This document shows, one piece after another, positions 1 to 7,134 of a stretch of DNA of 8,948 bases. Numbering within the stretch: the stretch's first letter is position 1; every line of letters starts with the position of its first letter. The position numbers were made by a program, and so were the translations under genes. Source of the DNA: Deltaproteobacteria bacterium (GTDB lineage: Bacteria; Desulfobacterota; Desulfobacteria; Desulfobacterales; Desulfatirhabdiaceae); assembly GCA_021778975.1 (NCBI GenBank), contig JAJYBO010000112.1:1-8948 (forward strand). Direction: 5' to 3'. The notes beneath the pieces are model-generated. The model worked only from the letters and a program-made list of their open reading frames with translations, was not told where the DNA came from and made no database searches.

Positions 1-618
1 AAGGGTGATCTGCTTGACCTTGCCGTGAAAATGGACGGTAAGGGTGTATTCGGGCCTGGGGATTTCCCAGGGATTGCCGTATTTGAGCCATAGCTCCGGA
101 AGTTCCACCTGTCCCAGGTTCCGGATGGTTTGATCGAAAATGCCGAACTCGTAACGAATGCCATACCCGTAAGCCGGAATTTCCAGCGTCGCCATGGATT
201 CCATAAAACAGGCCGCCAGCCGTCCCAGCCCGCCGTTTCCCAGCCCCATGTCCGGCTCGTTTTCCGCCAGTTCTTCGATATCTACATTGAGTTCTTCCAT
301 GGCCTTGCGGGTTTCGCCGTACATGCCGAGGTTGATCAGATTGTTGAGCAGAAGCCTGCCCATCAGGTATTCCGCTGACAGGTAATATACCCGTTTGACG
401 TCGTGCTGATAGTAACACTGCTGGGTGTGAATCCAGCGCTCTATGAGACGGTCTCTTGCGGTAAGCGCCAGAGAGTAATACAGATCCCGATCCGTCGCCG
501 TATATTGATCTTTGGAAAGTGAATATTCCAGATGGTTGGCGAACGACAGTTGAATATTGTTGGCGCTCATGCCCTTGTGAAAGGTGCCCCAGTTATCGAA
601 CAGCTTGAACTTTTGCAT
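1..618 (-). CDS. glgP: Glycogen/starch/maltodextrin phosphorylase, N-terminal 206 residues (partial)
   Basis: This gene encodes the start of a GT35 alpha-glucan phosphorylase, the pyridoxal-phosphate enzyme that releases glucose-1-phosphate from the ends of cytoplasmic glycogen. The reading frame is open to the left edge with no stop, giving 206 of the usual roughly 800-850 residues. Seen directly are hallmark family stretches: YYLSAEYLMGRLL at residues 78-90, MGLGNGGLGRLAACFMES at 124-141 and YGIRYEFGIFDQ at 152-163. The PLP-lysine region lies outside the window. The start is the ATG at 618-616, preceded on the minus strand by an ACGGAG ribosome site about six bases upstream. It is transcribed away from galE. 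Glucose-1-phosphate could feed UDP-glucose and then the GalE step next door, but being divergent it need not belong to the polysaccharide operon. The family call is very secure; which glucan it prefers cannot be told from this part. Confidence 0.96.
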   Translation of the reverse strand, partial: MQKFKLFDNWGTFHKGMSANNIQLSFANHLEYSLSKDQYTATDRDLYYSLALTARDRLIERWIHTQQCYYQHDVKRVYYLSAEYLMGRLLLNNLINLGMYGETRKAMEELNVDIEELAENEPDMGLGNGGLGRLAACFMESMATLEIPAYGYGIRYEFGIFDQTIRNLGQVELPELWLKYGNPWEIPRPEYTLTVHFHGKVKQITL

Positions 619-731
619 GGGTTCTCCGTTCTGATTTTAGCGATAGATTTTTCTGAACATTTGTTTTTAAATACGTTACCATGTCTGGCCAGTACAGGCA
701 ACAGGCCATAGATGCACCTTTTTTACAAGAG

Positions 732-745
732 CATCAATCTTGATG
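732..745. repeat. 14-base inverted repeat, possible operator
   Basis: CATCAA (732-737) and TTGATG (740-745) are perfect reverse complements separated by two bases. The dyad lies 24 bases upstream of the candidate galE -35 box, a place where a regulator could bind. The arms are too short and AT-rich to be a convincing transcription terminator. It could be chance; no known regulator motif was recognised. Confidence 0.3.
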
Positions 746-769
746 ATTTCATGCAGGATGAGAAAATTC

Positions 770-799
770 TTGAATATTGGGATGCAATCCGCTTATAGA
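770..799 (+). promoter_or_regulatory. Candidate sigma70-type promoter for galE
   Basis: TTGAAT at 770-775 and TATAGA at 794-799, separated by 18 bases, each match four of six consensus positions. It would start transcription near 806, leaving a leader of about 50 bases before the galE ATG. It is the best candidate seen in the gap, but a match this loose is common in AT-rich sequence. Confidence 0.35.
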
Positions 800-854
800 A
801 TCCGGTACGGTGTAACGCCGTTTTATCTGTATTTTTCCCAAAAGAGGCATTGCC

Positions 855-1847
855 ATGACGGATTCCATTCTCGTGACAGGAGGCGCCGGTTATATCGGCA
901 GTCATACCTGCAAGGCGCTGGCAGCACATGGGTATCTTCCCGTAACGCTGGATAACCTGATATATGGCCACCCCTGGGCCGTGCAGTGGGGGCCGCTTGT
1001 CACCGGCGATATCACCGACGCGTCGGCGCTGGATCGCGTTTTCAGCGAATATCATCCCGCCGGCGTCATTCATTTTGCGGCATTCGCCTATGTGGGCGAA
1101 TCGGTGACAGATCCGGCCAAATATTACCAGAACAACGTCACCGGCTCCATTTCACTGCTGAACGCCATGCGGCGTCACGGCTGCCGGCGCATCATCTTTT
1201 CCAGCACCTGCGCCACCTACGGCATTCCACAAGAAGTCCCTATCCCGGAAAATCATCCGCAGTCGCCCATCAATCCTTATGGCCGCAGCAAACTCATGAT
1301 GGAGCAGATCATTCAGGATTACACAAACGCCTACGGCCTGCAACACGCCATTCTGCGATATTTCAACGCCGCGGGCGCGGATCCGGAGGGACAAATCGGC
1401 GAAGATCACAACCCCGAAACCCATCTGATTCCCATCGTTATCCAGACGGTTCTTGGTCAACGCCCGCACACCGATGTCTATGGAAGCGACTACGAAACGC
1501 CGGATGGCACCGCCATTCGAGACTATATTCATGTCACAGACCTTGCCAGCGCCCATGTTCTGGCGCTGGAATTCCTGAACCGGTCGAACCGAAATCTGTG
1601 CGTCAACCTGGGAACCGGCCGCGGCGTTTCGGTCATGGATGTCATCCGCGCGGTAGAGGATGTTACCGGAAAACCCGTCAATTACCGCATCGCGAACAGA
1701 CGTCCCGGAGATCCGCCCGTTCTGGCGGCCCAGCCGGGTCAGGCGTTCGATATCCTGGGATGGAAGCCCAATTTCACCGACATCCGCGCCACCATCTCCA
1801 CCGCCTGGAACTGGCATCGTAACCATTTACAGAAGACAGACGGCTGA
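855..1847 (+). CDS. galE: UDP-glucose 4-epimerase
   Basis: This is a cytoplasmic, NAD-dependent extended SDR enzyme interconverting UDP-glucose and UDP-galactose (some relatives also accept the N-acetyl sugars). At 330 residues it is full length. Visible are the NAD-binding TGGAGYIGS at 8-16, HFAAFAYVGES at 73-83, the active-site block FSSTCATYG at 115-123 with Thr118 at the catalytic Ser/Thr position, and the YxxxK pair Tyr142/Lys146 in NPYGRSK. YFNAAGADP at 169-177, RDYIHVTDLA at 222-231 and NLGTGRGVSV at 251-260 are also classic GalE segments. The ATG at 855 has AGAGG seven bases upstream. It opens the plus-strand gene run and most likely supplies UDP-galactose to the glycosyltransferases downstream. 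The overlapping open frames on both strands are shadows. Related 4-epimerases acting on other UDP sugars cannot be fully excluded by sequence alone. Confidence 0.95.
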   Translation: MTDSILVTGGAGYIGSHTCKALAAHGYLPVTLDNLIYGHPWAVQWGPLVTGDITDASALDRVFSEYHPAGVIHFAAFAYVGESVTDPAKYYQNNVTGSISLLNAMRRHGCRRIIFSSTCATYGIPQEVPIPENHPQSPINPYGRSKLMMEQIIQDYTNAYGLQHAILRYFNAAGADPEGQIGEDHNPETHLIPIVIQTVLGQRPHTDVYGSDYETPDGTAIRDYIHVTDLASAHVLALEFLNRSNRNLCVNLGTGRGVSVMDVIRAVEDVTGKPVNYRIANRRPGDPPVLAAQPGQAFDILGWKPNFTDIRATISTAWNWHRNHLQKTDG

Positions 1848-1876
1848 GAAATTGACCACTCACGATCGAGGGCGTT

Positions 1877-2500
1877 ATGAAGCATTGTCTCCACGTTACA
1901 ATCATTGTCATGGCAGGCGTTTTGATGGCCGCCGCCGCATTCGCGGACGACACCCTGCTGGACACCACCGATTACTCAAAGCAATATATCCTGCAGCTTT
2001 CCGGAACCGTCATGAACGAGACCTTTTCCGGTGTGCAGGCGCTGCTGACATTGATGCCTCCGGCGCCTTACAGCACGCACCCGTATCAGATCATCATTCA
2101 GGGCTTTCCCAAGAAAAACTCCAGAAACAGCTTCTTCTGGAACGGCGACAACGCCGAAATGACGGCCATTGCCAATGAAATCACCTGCACGATTCACGAA
2201 ACCTATATCAAACCCGTCCCCATGTTCTTTATTTTTATGAGTCCAGAACTGCTGAAACACACCGGCGCTCTGGAATTACAGGGAAACGAAGGCAAGAAAT
2301 TCGCCGAAAAAAACGCACTGCCCACCCTGATCAACGCCAGAGCCGGAAGCCTGAAACTGAACATTTACTCCAATTTCATTTCCGGAACCATCTGGATGAA
2401 AGGCTACGATCCGGTCGAACACGCGTTTGTTCAGTACAGCGCCAATCTGTACGGCAGACGCTCCTACAACCTGCACCCCAAACAGGAACTCAAGAAATGA
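1877..2500 (+). CDS. Secreted protein of unknown family, 207 residues
   Basis: I do not recognise this family. The N-terminus is a clear Sec signal peptide: Lys2 and His3, a hydrophobic stretch at about 5-20, then AFA at 21-23 with probable cleavage before Asp24. The mature part is about 184 residues, rich in alternating polar and hydrophobic stretches that suggest beta strands (for example YILQLSGTVMNETFSG at 37-52 and FISGTIWMKGYDP at 167-179). It has no second membrane segment and only one mature Cys (104), so no internal disulfide. The start has GAGG five bases upstream. It lies 29 bases after galE, and its stop overlaps the start of the propeller gene by four bases (ATGA), so the two are probably translated together and exported to the same compartment. 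A role as partner or chaperone of the propeller, or as a polysaccharide-binding protein, is only inference from context. Confidence 0.85.
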   Translation: MKHCLHVTIIVMAGVLMAAAAFADDTLLDTTDYSKQYILQLSGTVMNETFSGVQALLTLMPPAPYSTHPYQIIIQGFPKKNSRNSFFWNGDNAEMTAIANEITCTIHETYIKPVPMFFIFMSPELLKHTGALELQGNEGKKFAEKNALPTLINARAGSLKLNIYSNFISGTIWMKGYDPVEHAFVQYSANLYGRRSYNLHPKQELKK

Positions 2501-4572
2501 TGGCGCGGCATGACTTCCGGCGCTGCGCAGCAGCCCTTTTCGTCATTATGGCGTCGCTCACAATATGGACGACCGTCACTGTTGCAGCGACGTTTCAGGC
2601 AACATGGACACCCGCCGGTTACGGAGGCGGCGGCAGGTTCACCGCGGTCGCAGCAGATCCGTATCACTTCGGCAATATCTATGTCGGCTCCGATGTCGCC
2701 GGCGTATTCAAAAGTGAAGACACCGGCAACCATTTTAAATTGTTCGGTAAAGGGCTAAATGGTTTTTCTGTTGCCGGCATTGCCGTCAATCCTTCCGAAC
2801 CCCATCAGGTGGTGGCGCTGACAGATGATGGTCTGTATCGGATCGTTGACAGCCACTGGAAGCGGCTTTCCGGTGATATCCGCTATCCCTCCCGGTTTTT
2901 TGGCAGCCAGGTGGTGCTGTTTACCCAGAAATCCCTGTGGGTCGCTGGCGATATGCATGGGGTCTATCAGATTCCGCTGAGTGATCTGAATGCCCCGCCC
3001 CGGCGCGCCCAGGGGCTTGATGGATGCAAGGTCAACGGACTCGCGGTCTATGACGGATACCTGTACGCCGCAACCTCTCGCGGCATCCAGTTCCTGAAAC
3101 AGGGGCGCTGGTTTCCGCAAATGGAGGGGCTGCCTTACGGACATTTCGATTTTCAGGACATCGCGGCTTGCCGCAACGTTCTTTACGGGCTTGAGAAAAC
3201 CGCCGGCCTGTTCCGCTGGAATCCGCAATCGCACGTCTGGGAAAATCGGCCACTGACAGCGACATCACCCCCCAAAGGCTATAAATCCCTGGCCGTATCG
3301 CCCAACAATGCCGACTTGGTGCTGATGGGGTCGGATCCCGAAAACTGGCCTCATCTGTTGTATAAATCACTGGATGGCGGCAAAAGCTGGACATCCATCA
3401 CCGCATTTCAGATAGCGCCTCAAGCGCCCGTCAACTGGGCGACCACCCTGACCGGCGTCGAGGAAATGGCCTTCACGCCCGGAAGCGGGAGCACCATGTT
3501 CATGACGGACTGGTGGAATCTCTGGCAATCCTCCGACGCCGGAGATCACTGGGTGCAAAAATTCGATGGACTTCAGAATACGGTCGTCAATGATATCCAG
3601 ACGGATCCACAGCACCCTTCGACACTCTATCTGTGCACCGCGGACAACGGCCTGATGATTTCCGAAGATTCCGGGCAGCACTGGCGCCGCTCCATGAACA
3701 GCGTTGCGGACGGTCACGCGCAGGCAATTGCAATCTCAGGAAATACTCCCTCCCGCATGGTGCTGCTCATGAATCCCTGGGAGAACAAAAACCGGGTGTA
3801 TGTCTATGAATCCCGCGACGCCGGCAATACATGGAGCGACATCGGGTTTCCAAAACCCGCCGGGAACTTACCCCATCTGGGATATGTGGATGGAACGGCA
3901 AGCAGTGTCGTGATGGATCCGTTTTCCAATGATATTCTGTACGTCGGCACCAACGGATACGGGGTTTATAAAACGGTGGATGGCGGAAAAACCTGGATCC
4001 CCGCCAGCAAAGGATTGGCGACTCCATATCTTAAAGGGGCAAAAGCGCTGTGGATTGATCCCGAACATCCCACCACCCTTCTGGCCGCCACCCAGTCCGG
4101 CGGTATCTATAAAACCACCGATGCTGGCGGTACATGGCGGCAAACCACCAGCGGAAAGCTCTTTGCGTTCGGGCTTGCCGCGGACCCTGCCAACCCGTTC
4201 CGAATGGCGGCCGGATGCGCCGGCAATACCATCCTGACAACCCAGAACGCCGGTGCGGACTGGAAAGAAGTTCACCTTCCGGCGCCGGCATCTCCACAGA
4301 TGGCCGTCAGTTGTGTCGCCTTTGTCCCCGGACGGCCAGAAATCGTTCTGGCCGGAACCCTCCGGTATGATGTCCGGGCGACCGAAGGGCTTTTTGCCAG
4401 CACCAACGGCGCGGCTTCGTTTCAGAAGATTTCGATGGATCATCTGCCCGCCGTCAATATCAACGCCATCACCCTGAACGCCGCCGCCGCCACTACCGAT
4501 CATCCGATATCCGGATATATCGGTTTCAACGGAACCGGCCTTTTCCGGATAGACCTGAAAGAGATGCCCTGA
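2497..4572 (+). CDS. Secreted BNR/Asp-box beta-propeller protein, GH74-like layout
   Basis: This 691-residue exported protein has a signal peptide (Arg8/Arg9, hydrophobic core 11-29, probable cleavage near Ala30/31). Asp-box motifs (S/T-x-D-x-G-x-x-W/F) start near residues 73, 291, 345, 389, 439, 493 and 540, with worn copies at 582 and 635. Spacing in the C-terminal part is 42-54 residues. Between 110 and 250 four weaker repeats of the type GLYR...W (near 112, 155, 196, 237) fill the gap. With a closing TGLFRID at 680-686 this gives roughly 14 blades, fitting two seven-bladed propellers as in GH74 xyloglucanases. The N-terminal GGGGRFTAVAADP (43-55) and YVGSDVAGVFKSED (62-75) also resemble GH74, with Asp66 at the position of the N-lobe catalytic acid. 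Plain Asp-box binding or assembly proteins look similar, so enzyme activity is unproven. The start at 2497 is preferred over the ATG at 2500, with AGGA nine bases upstream. Confidence 0.85.
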   Translation: MMARHDFRRCAAALFVIMASLTIWTTVTVAATFQATWTPAGYGGGGRFTAVAADPYHFGNIYVGSDVAGVFKSEDTGNHFKLFGKGLNGFSVAGIAVNPSEPHQVVALTDDGLYRIVDSHWKRLSGDIRYPSRFFGSQVVLFTQKSLWVAGDMHGVYQIPLSDLNAPPRRAQGLDGCKVNGLAVYDGYLYAATSRGIQFLKQGRWFPQMEGLPYGHFDFQDIAACRNVLYGLEKTAGLFRWNPQSHVWENRPLTATSPPKGYKSLAVSPNNADLVLMGSDPENWPHLLYKSLDGGKSWTSITAFQIAPQAPVNWATTLTGVEEMAFTPGSGSTMFMTDWWNLWQSSDAGDHWVQKFDGLQNTVVNDIQTDPQHPSTLYLCTADNGLMISEDSGQHWRRSMNSVADGHAQAIAISGNTPSRMVLLMNPWENKNRVYVYESRDAGNTWSDIGFPKPAGNLPHLGYVDGTASSVVMDPFSNDILYVGTNGYGVYKTVDGGKTWIPASKGLATPYLKGAKALWIDPEHPTTLLAATQSGGIYKTTDAGGTWRQTTSGKLFAFGLAADPANPFRMAAGCAGNTILTTQNAGADWKEVHLPAPASPQMAVSCVAFVPGRPEIVLAGTLRYDVRATEGLFASTNGAASFQKISMDHLPAVNINAITLNAAAATTDHPISGYIGFNGTGLFRIDLKEMP

Positions 4573-5948
4573 TGAAAATCATGTTCTGCAACAAATATTT
4601 TTTCCTGAATGGCGGCACCGAAAGATATCTTTACAACACTATGAATTATCTGAAGGCCAGAGGGCATATGGCCATTCCGTTCAGCGTCCGGTACGCCGGT
4701 TCATGGCCGTCAGAATATCAGGATTATTTTCTGGAGCCGCCAGGGGATCCATCACAGGCGCATCTGGCCAACATCCGGTTCACCCCGGCCAACATCCTGC
4801 GGTTTATGGATCGAAGCGTCTATTCCATCGAAGCCAGAATAAAGCTGAGTAAACTTCTGCACGCGGTTCAGGGCGCGGATATTGCCTATGTTCTGAATAT
4901 TTACAACTACATGTCGCCCAGCATCTTTCACACGTTTAAAAAGCACCACATTCCGATCGTGATGCAGATCGGCGACTACAACCTGATCTGCCCCGGATAT
5001 TCACTGCTGCGGAACGGGCATCCCTGCACCCTGTGCGTGCAGGGGCAGTATTATCACGGCCTTTATCACCGCTGCGTCAAAAACCATCCGGTAGCTTCCG
5101 CGGTTCGGGTGGCGGCCATGTATCTGCATCGTTTGATCGGTATTTACGATCTGGTGGATGCGGTGGTCACGCCCTGCGAATTCATGAAAACCATGCTCGC
5201 TCAGGGCGGATTTTCTCAAAAGAAGCTGTATCTGCTGCCCTATCCGGTGGAAAGACGGCAGGAGGGAGACAGAAGAACCGGCCGGCAGGGGGAAGGCCGG
5301 CGGACCGGCGAAAAACAAAGCGAACGACGGATTCAGGTGCTTCAATATCCGGTGGAAAGAACCACAGATCACCATAAAATCTGGCCTAAAAAAAATTATA
5401 TTGTCTATTTCGGCAGAATATCTTACGAAAAGGGCCTCGATACCCTGGTGGACGCATTCCAGAAGCTGAATCCGGACGGCATTGATCTGTACATCATCGG
5501 CAGAAGCTATGACGGCGAAGCGGAGCGGCTCAAGGCGCGGCTTTTGCCGCATATGACCTCACGGATCCACTTTCCGGGGTTCATGACCGGAAAGACGCTG
5601 ACACAGTGGGTCGCCGAAGCCCTGTTCAGCGTCGTCCCCAGCCGCTGGTACGACAACGCGCCGCTCAGTATCTACGAGAGCTTCCTGTATGGAACGCCTG
5701 TGGCGGCCTCCCGCATTGGCGGCATTCCGGAGCAGGTGGAGGACGGTGTTACCGGATGGCTTTTCACCCCCAATGACAGCGATGATCTGGCGCGGAAAAT
5801 GGCGGTGCTGCTGTTGGACCGAAAGCGACTCATGGCAATGGGAGAGGCCGGAAAAGCCTTTGTGAAGAAGAACCTGCTCATCAACGATCAAATGGACAGC
5901 CTTGTGCGGCTTTTCGAGGCTGTCATCACGGACTATGAACGGAGATAA
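4572..5948 (+). CDS. GT4-family glycosyltransferase with a linker insertion
   Basis: This is a cytoplasmic, probably membrane-associated GT-B glycosyltransferase of 458 residues that should add a sugar from a nucleotide-sugar donor to a lipid-linked or polymer acceptor. The N-terminal acceptor domain has the glycine loop NGGTERYLYN (13-22) and a cysteine cluster, Cys140, Cys152, Cys155, Cys168. The C-terminal donor domain starts at NYIVYFGRISYEKGLDTL (275-292) and has the donor-site segment WYDNAPLSIYES (359-370), an Ex7E-type pair in which the first acid is Asp361 and the second Glu369. Between the domains residues about 224-263 are an unusual charged insertion bracketed by two copies of YPVER; without it the length would be about 423, normal for the family. 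Its start overlaps the propeller stop by one base (TGATG) and it ends three bases before the next glycosyltransferase. The ribosome site is weak, so coupling is likely. Donor and acceptor cannot be told. Confidence 0.9.
   Translation: MKIMFCNKYFFLNGGTERYLYNTMNYLKARGHMAIPFSVRYAGSWPSEYQDYFLEPPGDPSQAHLANIRFTPANILRFMDRSVYSIEARIKLSKLLHAVQGADIAYVLNIYNYMSPSIFHTFKKHHIPIVMQIGDYNLICPGYSLLRNGHPCTLCVQGQYYHGLYHRCVKNHPVASAVRVAAMYLHRLIGIYDLVDAVVTPCEFMKTMLAQGGFSQKKLYLLPYPVERRQEGDRRTGRQGEGRRTGEKQSERRIQVLQYPVERTTDHHKIWPKKNYIVYFGRISYEKGLDTLVDAFQKLNPDGIDLYIIGRSYDGEAERLKARLLPHMTSRIHFPGFMTGKTLTQWVAEALFSVVPSRWYDNAPLSIYESFLYGTPVAASRIGGIPEQVEDGVTGWLFTPNDSDDLARKMAVLLLDRKRLMAMGEAGKAFVKKNLLINDQMDSLVRLFEAVITDYERR
5241..5255 (+). 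repeat. Direct repeat, left copy (15 bases)
   Basis: TATCCGGTGGAAAGA, encoding YPVER (residues 224-228) of the first glycosyltransferase. An identical copy lies exactly 105 bases downstream in the same frame. The bases just outside differ between the copies, so the perfect match is 15 bases, although the codons before them are also similar (LLP and VLQ). Confidence 0.97.
5256..5345 (+). repeat. T-free, purine-rich insert inside a glycosyltransferase gene
   Basis: These 90 bases between the two 15-base repeats add an Arg/Gly/Glu/Gln/Thr-rich stretch to the inter-domain linker. From 5249 to 5331 (83 bases) the coding strand has no T. Inside are two copies of GGCCGGC (5280-5286 and 5295-5301), an inverted pair CCGGCC (5278-5283) and GGCCGG (5295-5300), and two RRTG units in the protein (234-237 and 243-246), so it may be a worn tandem repeat. 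The reading frame is kept. I recall similar 'GDRRQETG'-like low-complexity repeats from sulfate reducer genomes, but that is memory, not a search. It could be an inserted small repeat element with a target duplication, or a local duplication that has since diverged. Confidence 0.75.
5346..5360 (+). repeat. Direct repeat, right copy (15 bases)
   Basis: Identical to the copy at 5241-5255 and encoding YPVER (residues 259-263). Joining the two copies, with loss of 105 bases, would restore an ordinary GT4 linker running from LLPYPVER straight to TTDHHKIW without changing the frame. Confidence 0.97.
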
Positions 5949-5951
5949 TAC

Positions 5952-7073
5952 ATGACCGCTGCATCCAGAACCCGGGTCGCCGTTGTCATTTCTCACCTGA
6001 CCATCGGCGGCGCGGAGCAATTGCTGCTCGAGCTGCTGCGTCATATTGACCGGGAGAAATTCGATCTGCACCTGATATTTCTCAGAGAACCAGGAATTCT
6101 CGGAAAAGAAATGCTGCACATGGGCTTTCCGACCACCACCGGTGTCATCCGCTACAAGTTCGATATGGCGGGTGTCTTCAAACTGGCGCGGCTACTGACG
6201 AATTTTCAAATAGATACCGTATTTTTGATAAACCATCTCAATACACTGTTTTTCGGCGTTTTAGCGGCGAAATTAGCAGGGGTCAGCCGCTGCATCAACT
6301 GGGGGAATGAAACCTACAAGCGATATCCGCTTCACCCGCTGACCATGTTCGGGCGGCGGATACTTCATCTGGGCATTGATGTGGTGGTCGCCGCCGCCGA
6401 AGGACACGGCGGCTACATCGTTGCGGAAGAAAAAATTCCCCGCGCCAAAGTTCGGACGATTTACAATGGGGTGGATCCGGAGCGGTTTCAGTCTCGCCTC
6501 AGCCCGCAGGAGGCGCGGCGCCGGTTGGGAATTCCGCCGGAAAGTCTCGTGGTCAGCATTGTCGCGGCGCTCCGACCCGACAAGGCGCATCACATATTTT
6601 TACAGGCGGCCCGCAAGGTTGCGGACGCCATGCCCGAAACCCATTTTCTGGTCATCGGCGACGGCCCGCAGATGCCATTTCTGACCGCACTGTCCAGAGA
6701 GCTTCATCTCGAACATCAGGTGCATTTCCTGGGCTTTCAGCGTCAATTGGGAGACATCTTCGCCGCGGTGGACATCAACTGCCTGTCTTCCTACCCCCAG
6801 CAGGAAACCCTGTCGGTCGCGGCCATCGAGGCCATGTCCGCCGGTATTCCGATCATCTGCACGGATGTCGGCTTTATGAAAGAAATCGTGATTCCCGGCC
6901 AAACCGGATTTTTGGCGCCAGTGGGAGAGCCGAACGCACTGGCTGCAACCATCATTTTTCTGCTGCGGCATGACGCATTGAGACAGCGGATGCGGCTCGC
7001 CGCACGGAGCCTGGTACTCGACAAACTCAGTGTTCAGCACATGACCCGACAGTTTGAAGCGCTGATCCGGTAA
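5952..7073 (+). CDS. GT4-family glycosyltransferase
   Basis: This is a 373-residue GT-B glycosyltransferase of normal length. The N-terminal domain opens with a short strand and the glycine loop HLTIGGAEQLLLELL (15-29). The domain boundary is at VRTIYNGVDPERF (167-179), a typical GT4 hinge. The donor domain has VSIVAALRPDKAH (201-213), where Arg208 and Lys211 are at the usual phosphate-binding positions, FLVIGDGPQ (232-240), and a complete Ex7E motif, Glu285 and Glu293, in ETLSVAAIEAMSAG. Segment GFLAPVGEPNAL (319-330) is also standard. No signal peptide or clear membrane helix was seen, so it acts on the cytoplasmic side. GGAG seven bases upstream supports the ATG at 5952. It follows the other GT4 gene by three bases, so the two probably act in succession on the same glycan. 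Sugar specificity is not visible. Confidence 0.93.
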   Translation: MTAASRTRVAVVISHLTIGGAEQLLLELLRHIDREKFDLHLIFLREPGILGKEMLHMGFPTTTGVIRYKFDMAGVFKLARLLTNFQIDTVFLINHLNTLFFGVLAAKLAGVSRCINWGNETYKRYPLHPLTMFGRRILHLGIDVVVAAAEGHGGYIVAEEKIPRAKVRTIYNGVDPERFQSRLSPQEARRRLGIPPESLVVSIVAALRPDKAHHIFLQAARKVADAMPETHFLVIGDGPQMPFLTALSRELHLEHQVHFLGFQRQLGDIFAAVDINCLSSYPQQETLSVAAIEAMSAGIPIICTDVGFMKEIVIPGQTGFLAPVGEPNALAATIIFLLRHDALRQRMRLAARSLVLDKLSVQHMTRQFEALIR

Positions 7074-7120
7074 TTTCATGACGCCCCTTCCCGGTTCCAC
7101 AACACGCCGGACAGGGCTTA

Positions 7121-7126
7121 AAGGAG
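7121..7126 (+). promoter_or_regulatory. Strong ribosome binding site fixing the OmpA-type start
   Basis: AAGGAG lies eight bases before the ATG at 7135, and the codons that follow make a good signal peptide. This decides against the in-frame ATG at 7078, which would add 19 residues of no clear character ahead of the signal peptide. Confidence 0.85.
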
Positions 7127-7134
7127 CTTATCCT

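Larger units (their letters stand above)
619..854. other. Divergent intergenic region between glgP and galE
   Basis: These 236 bases separate two outward-facing genes and should hold both promoters. It is more AT-rich than the genes beside it. A possible sigma70-type promoter for galE is listed separately, as is a 14-base inverted repeat just upstream of it. For the glgP side only weak candidates were seen (for example TTGCCT with TAACGT 17 bases downstream, on the minus strand), too poor to call. Short open frames crossing the region have no support. Confidence 0.7.

Noticed and set aside
686..708. TGGCC/GGCCA inverted pair as a terminator or operator
   Set aside because: Five-base arms with a 13-base loop and no following T run; easily chance.
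986..1822. 278-residue plus-strand frame inside galE
   Set aside because: Rich in Arg, His and Ser in the manner of out-of-frame translation of GC-rich coding sequence; no domain seen.
1152..1826. 224-residue open frame on the minus strand
   Set aside because: Fully antisense to galE, whose motifs are unmistakable; long antisense frames are expected from the codon use here.
3868..4503. 211-residue minus-strand frame within the propeller gene
   Set aside because: Gly-rich shadow of the repeated Asp-box codons, with no ribosome site or motif of its own noticed.
7078..7134. Upstream ATG of the OmpA-type gene
   Set aside because: The extra 19 residues do not resemble a signal or a domain, while ATG 7135 has AAGGAG at ideal distance and a proper signal peptide.
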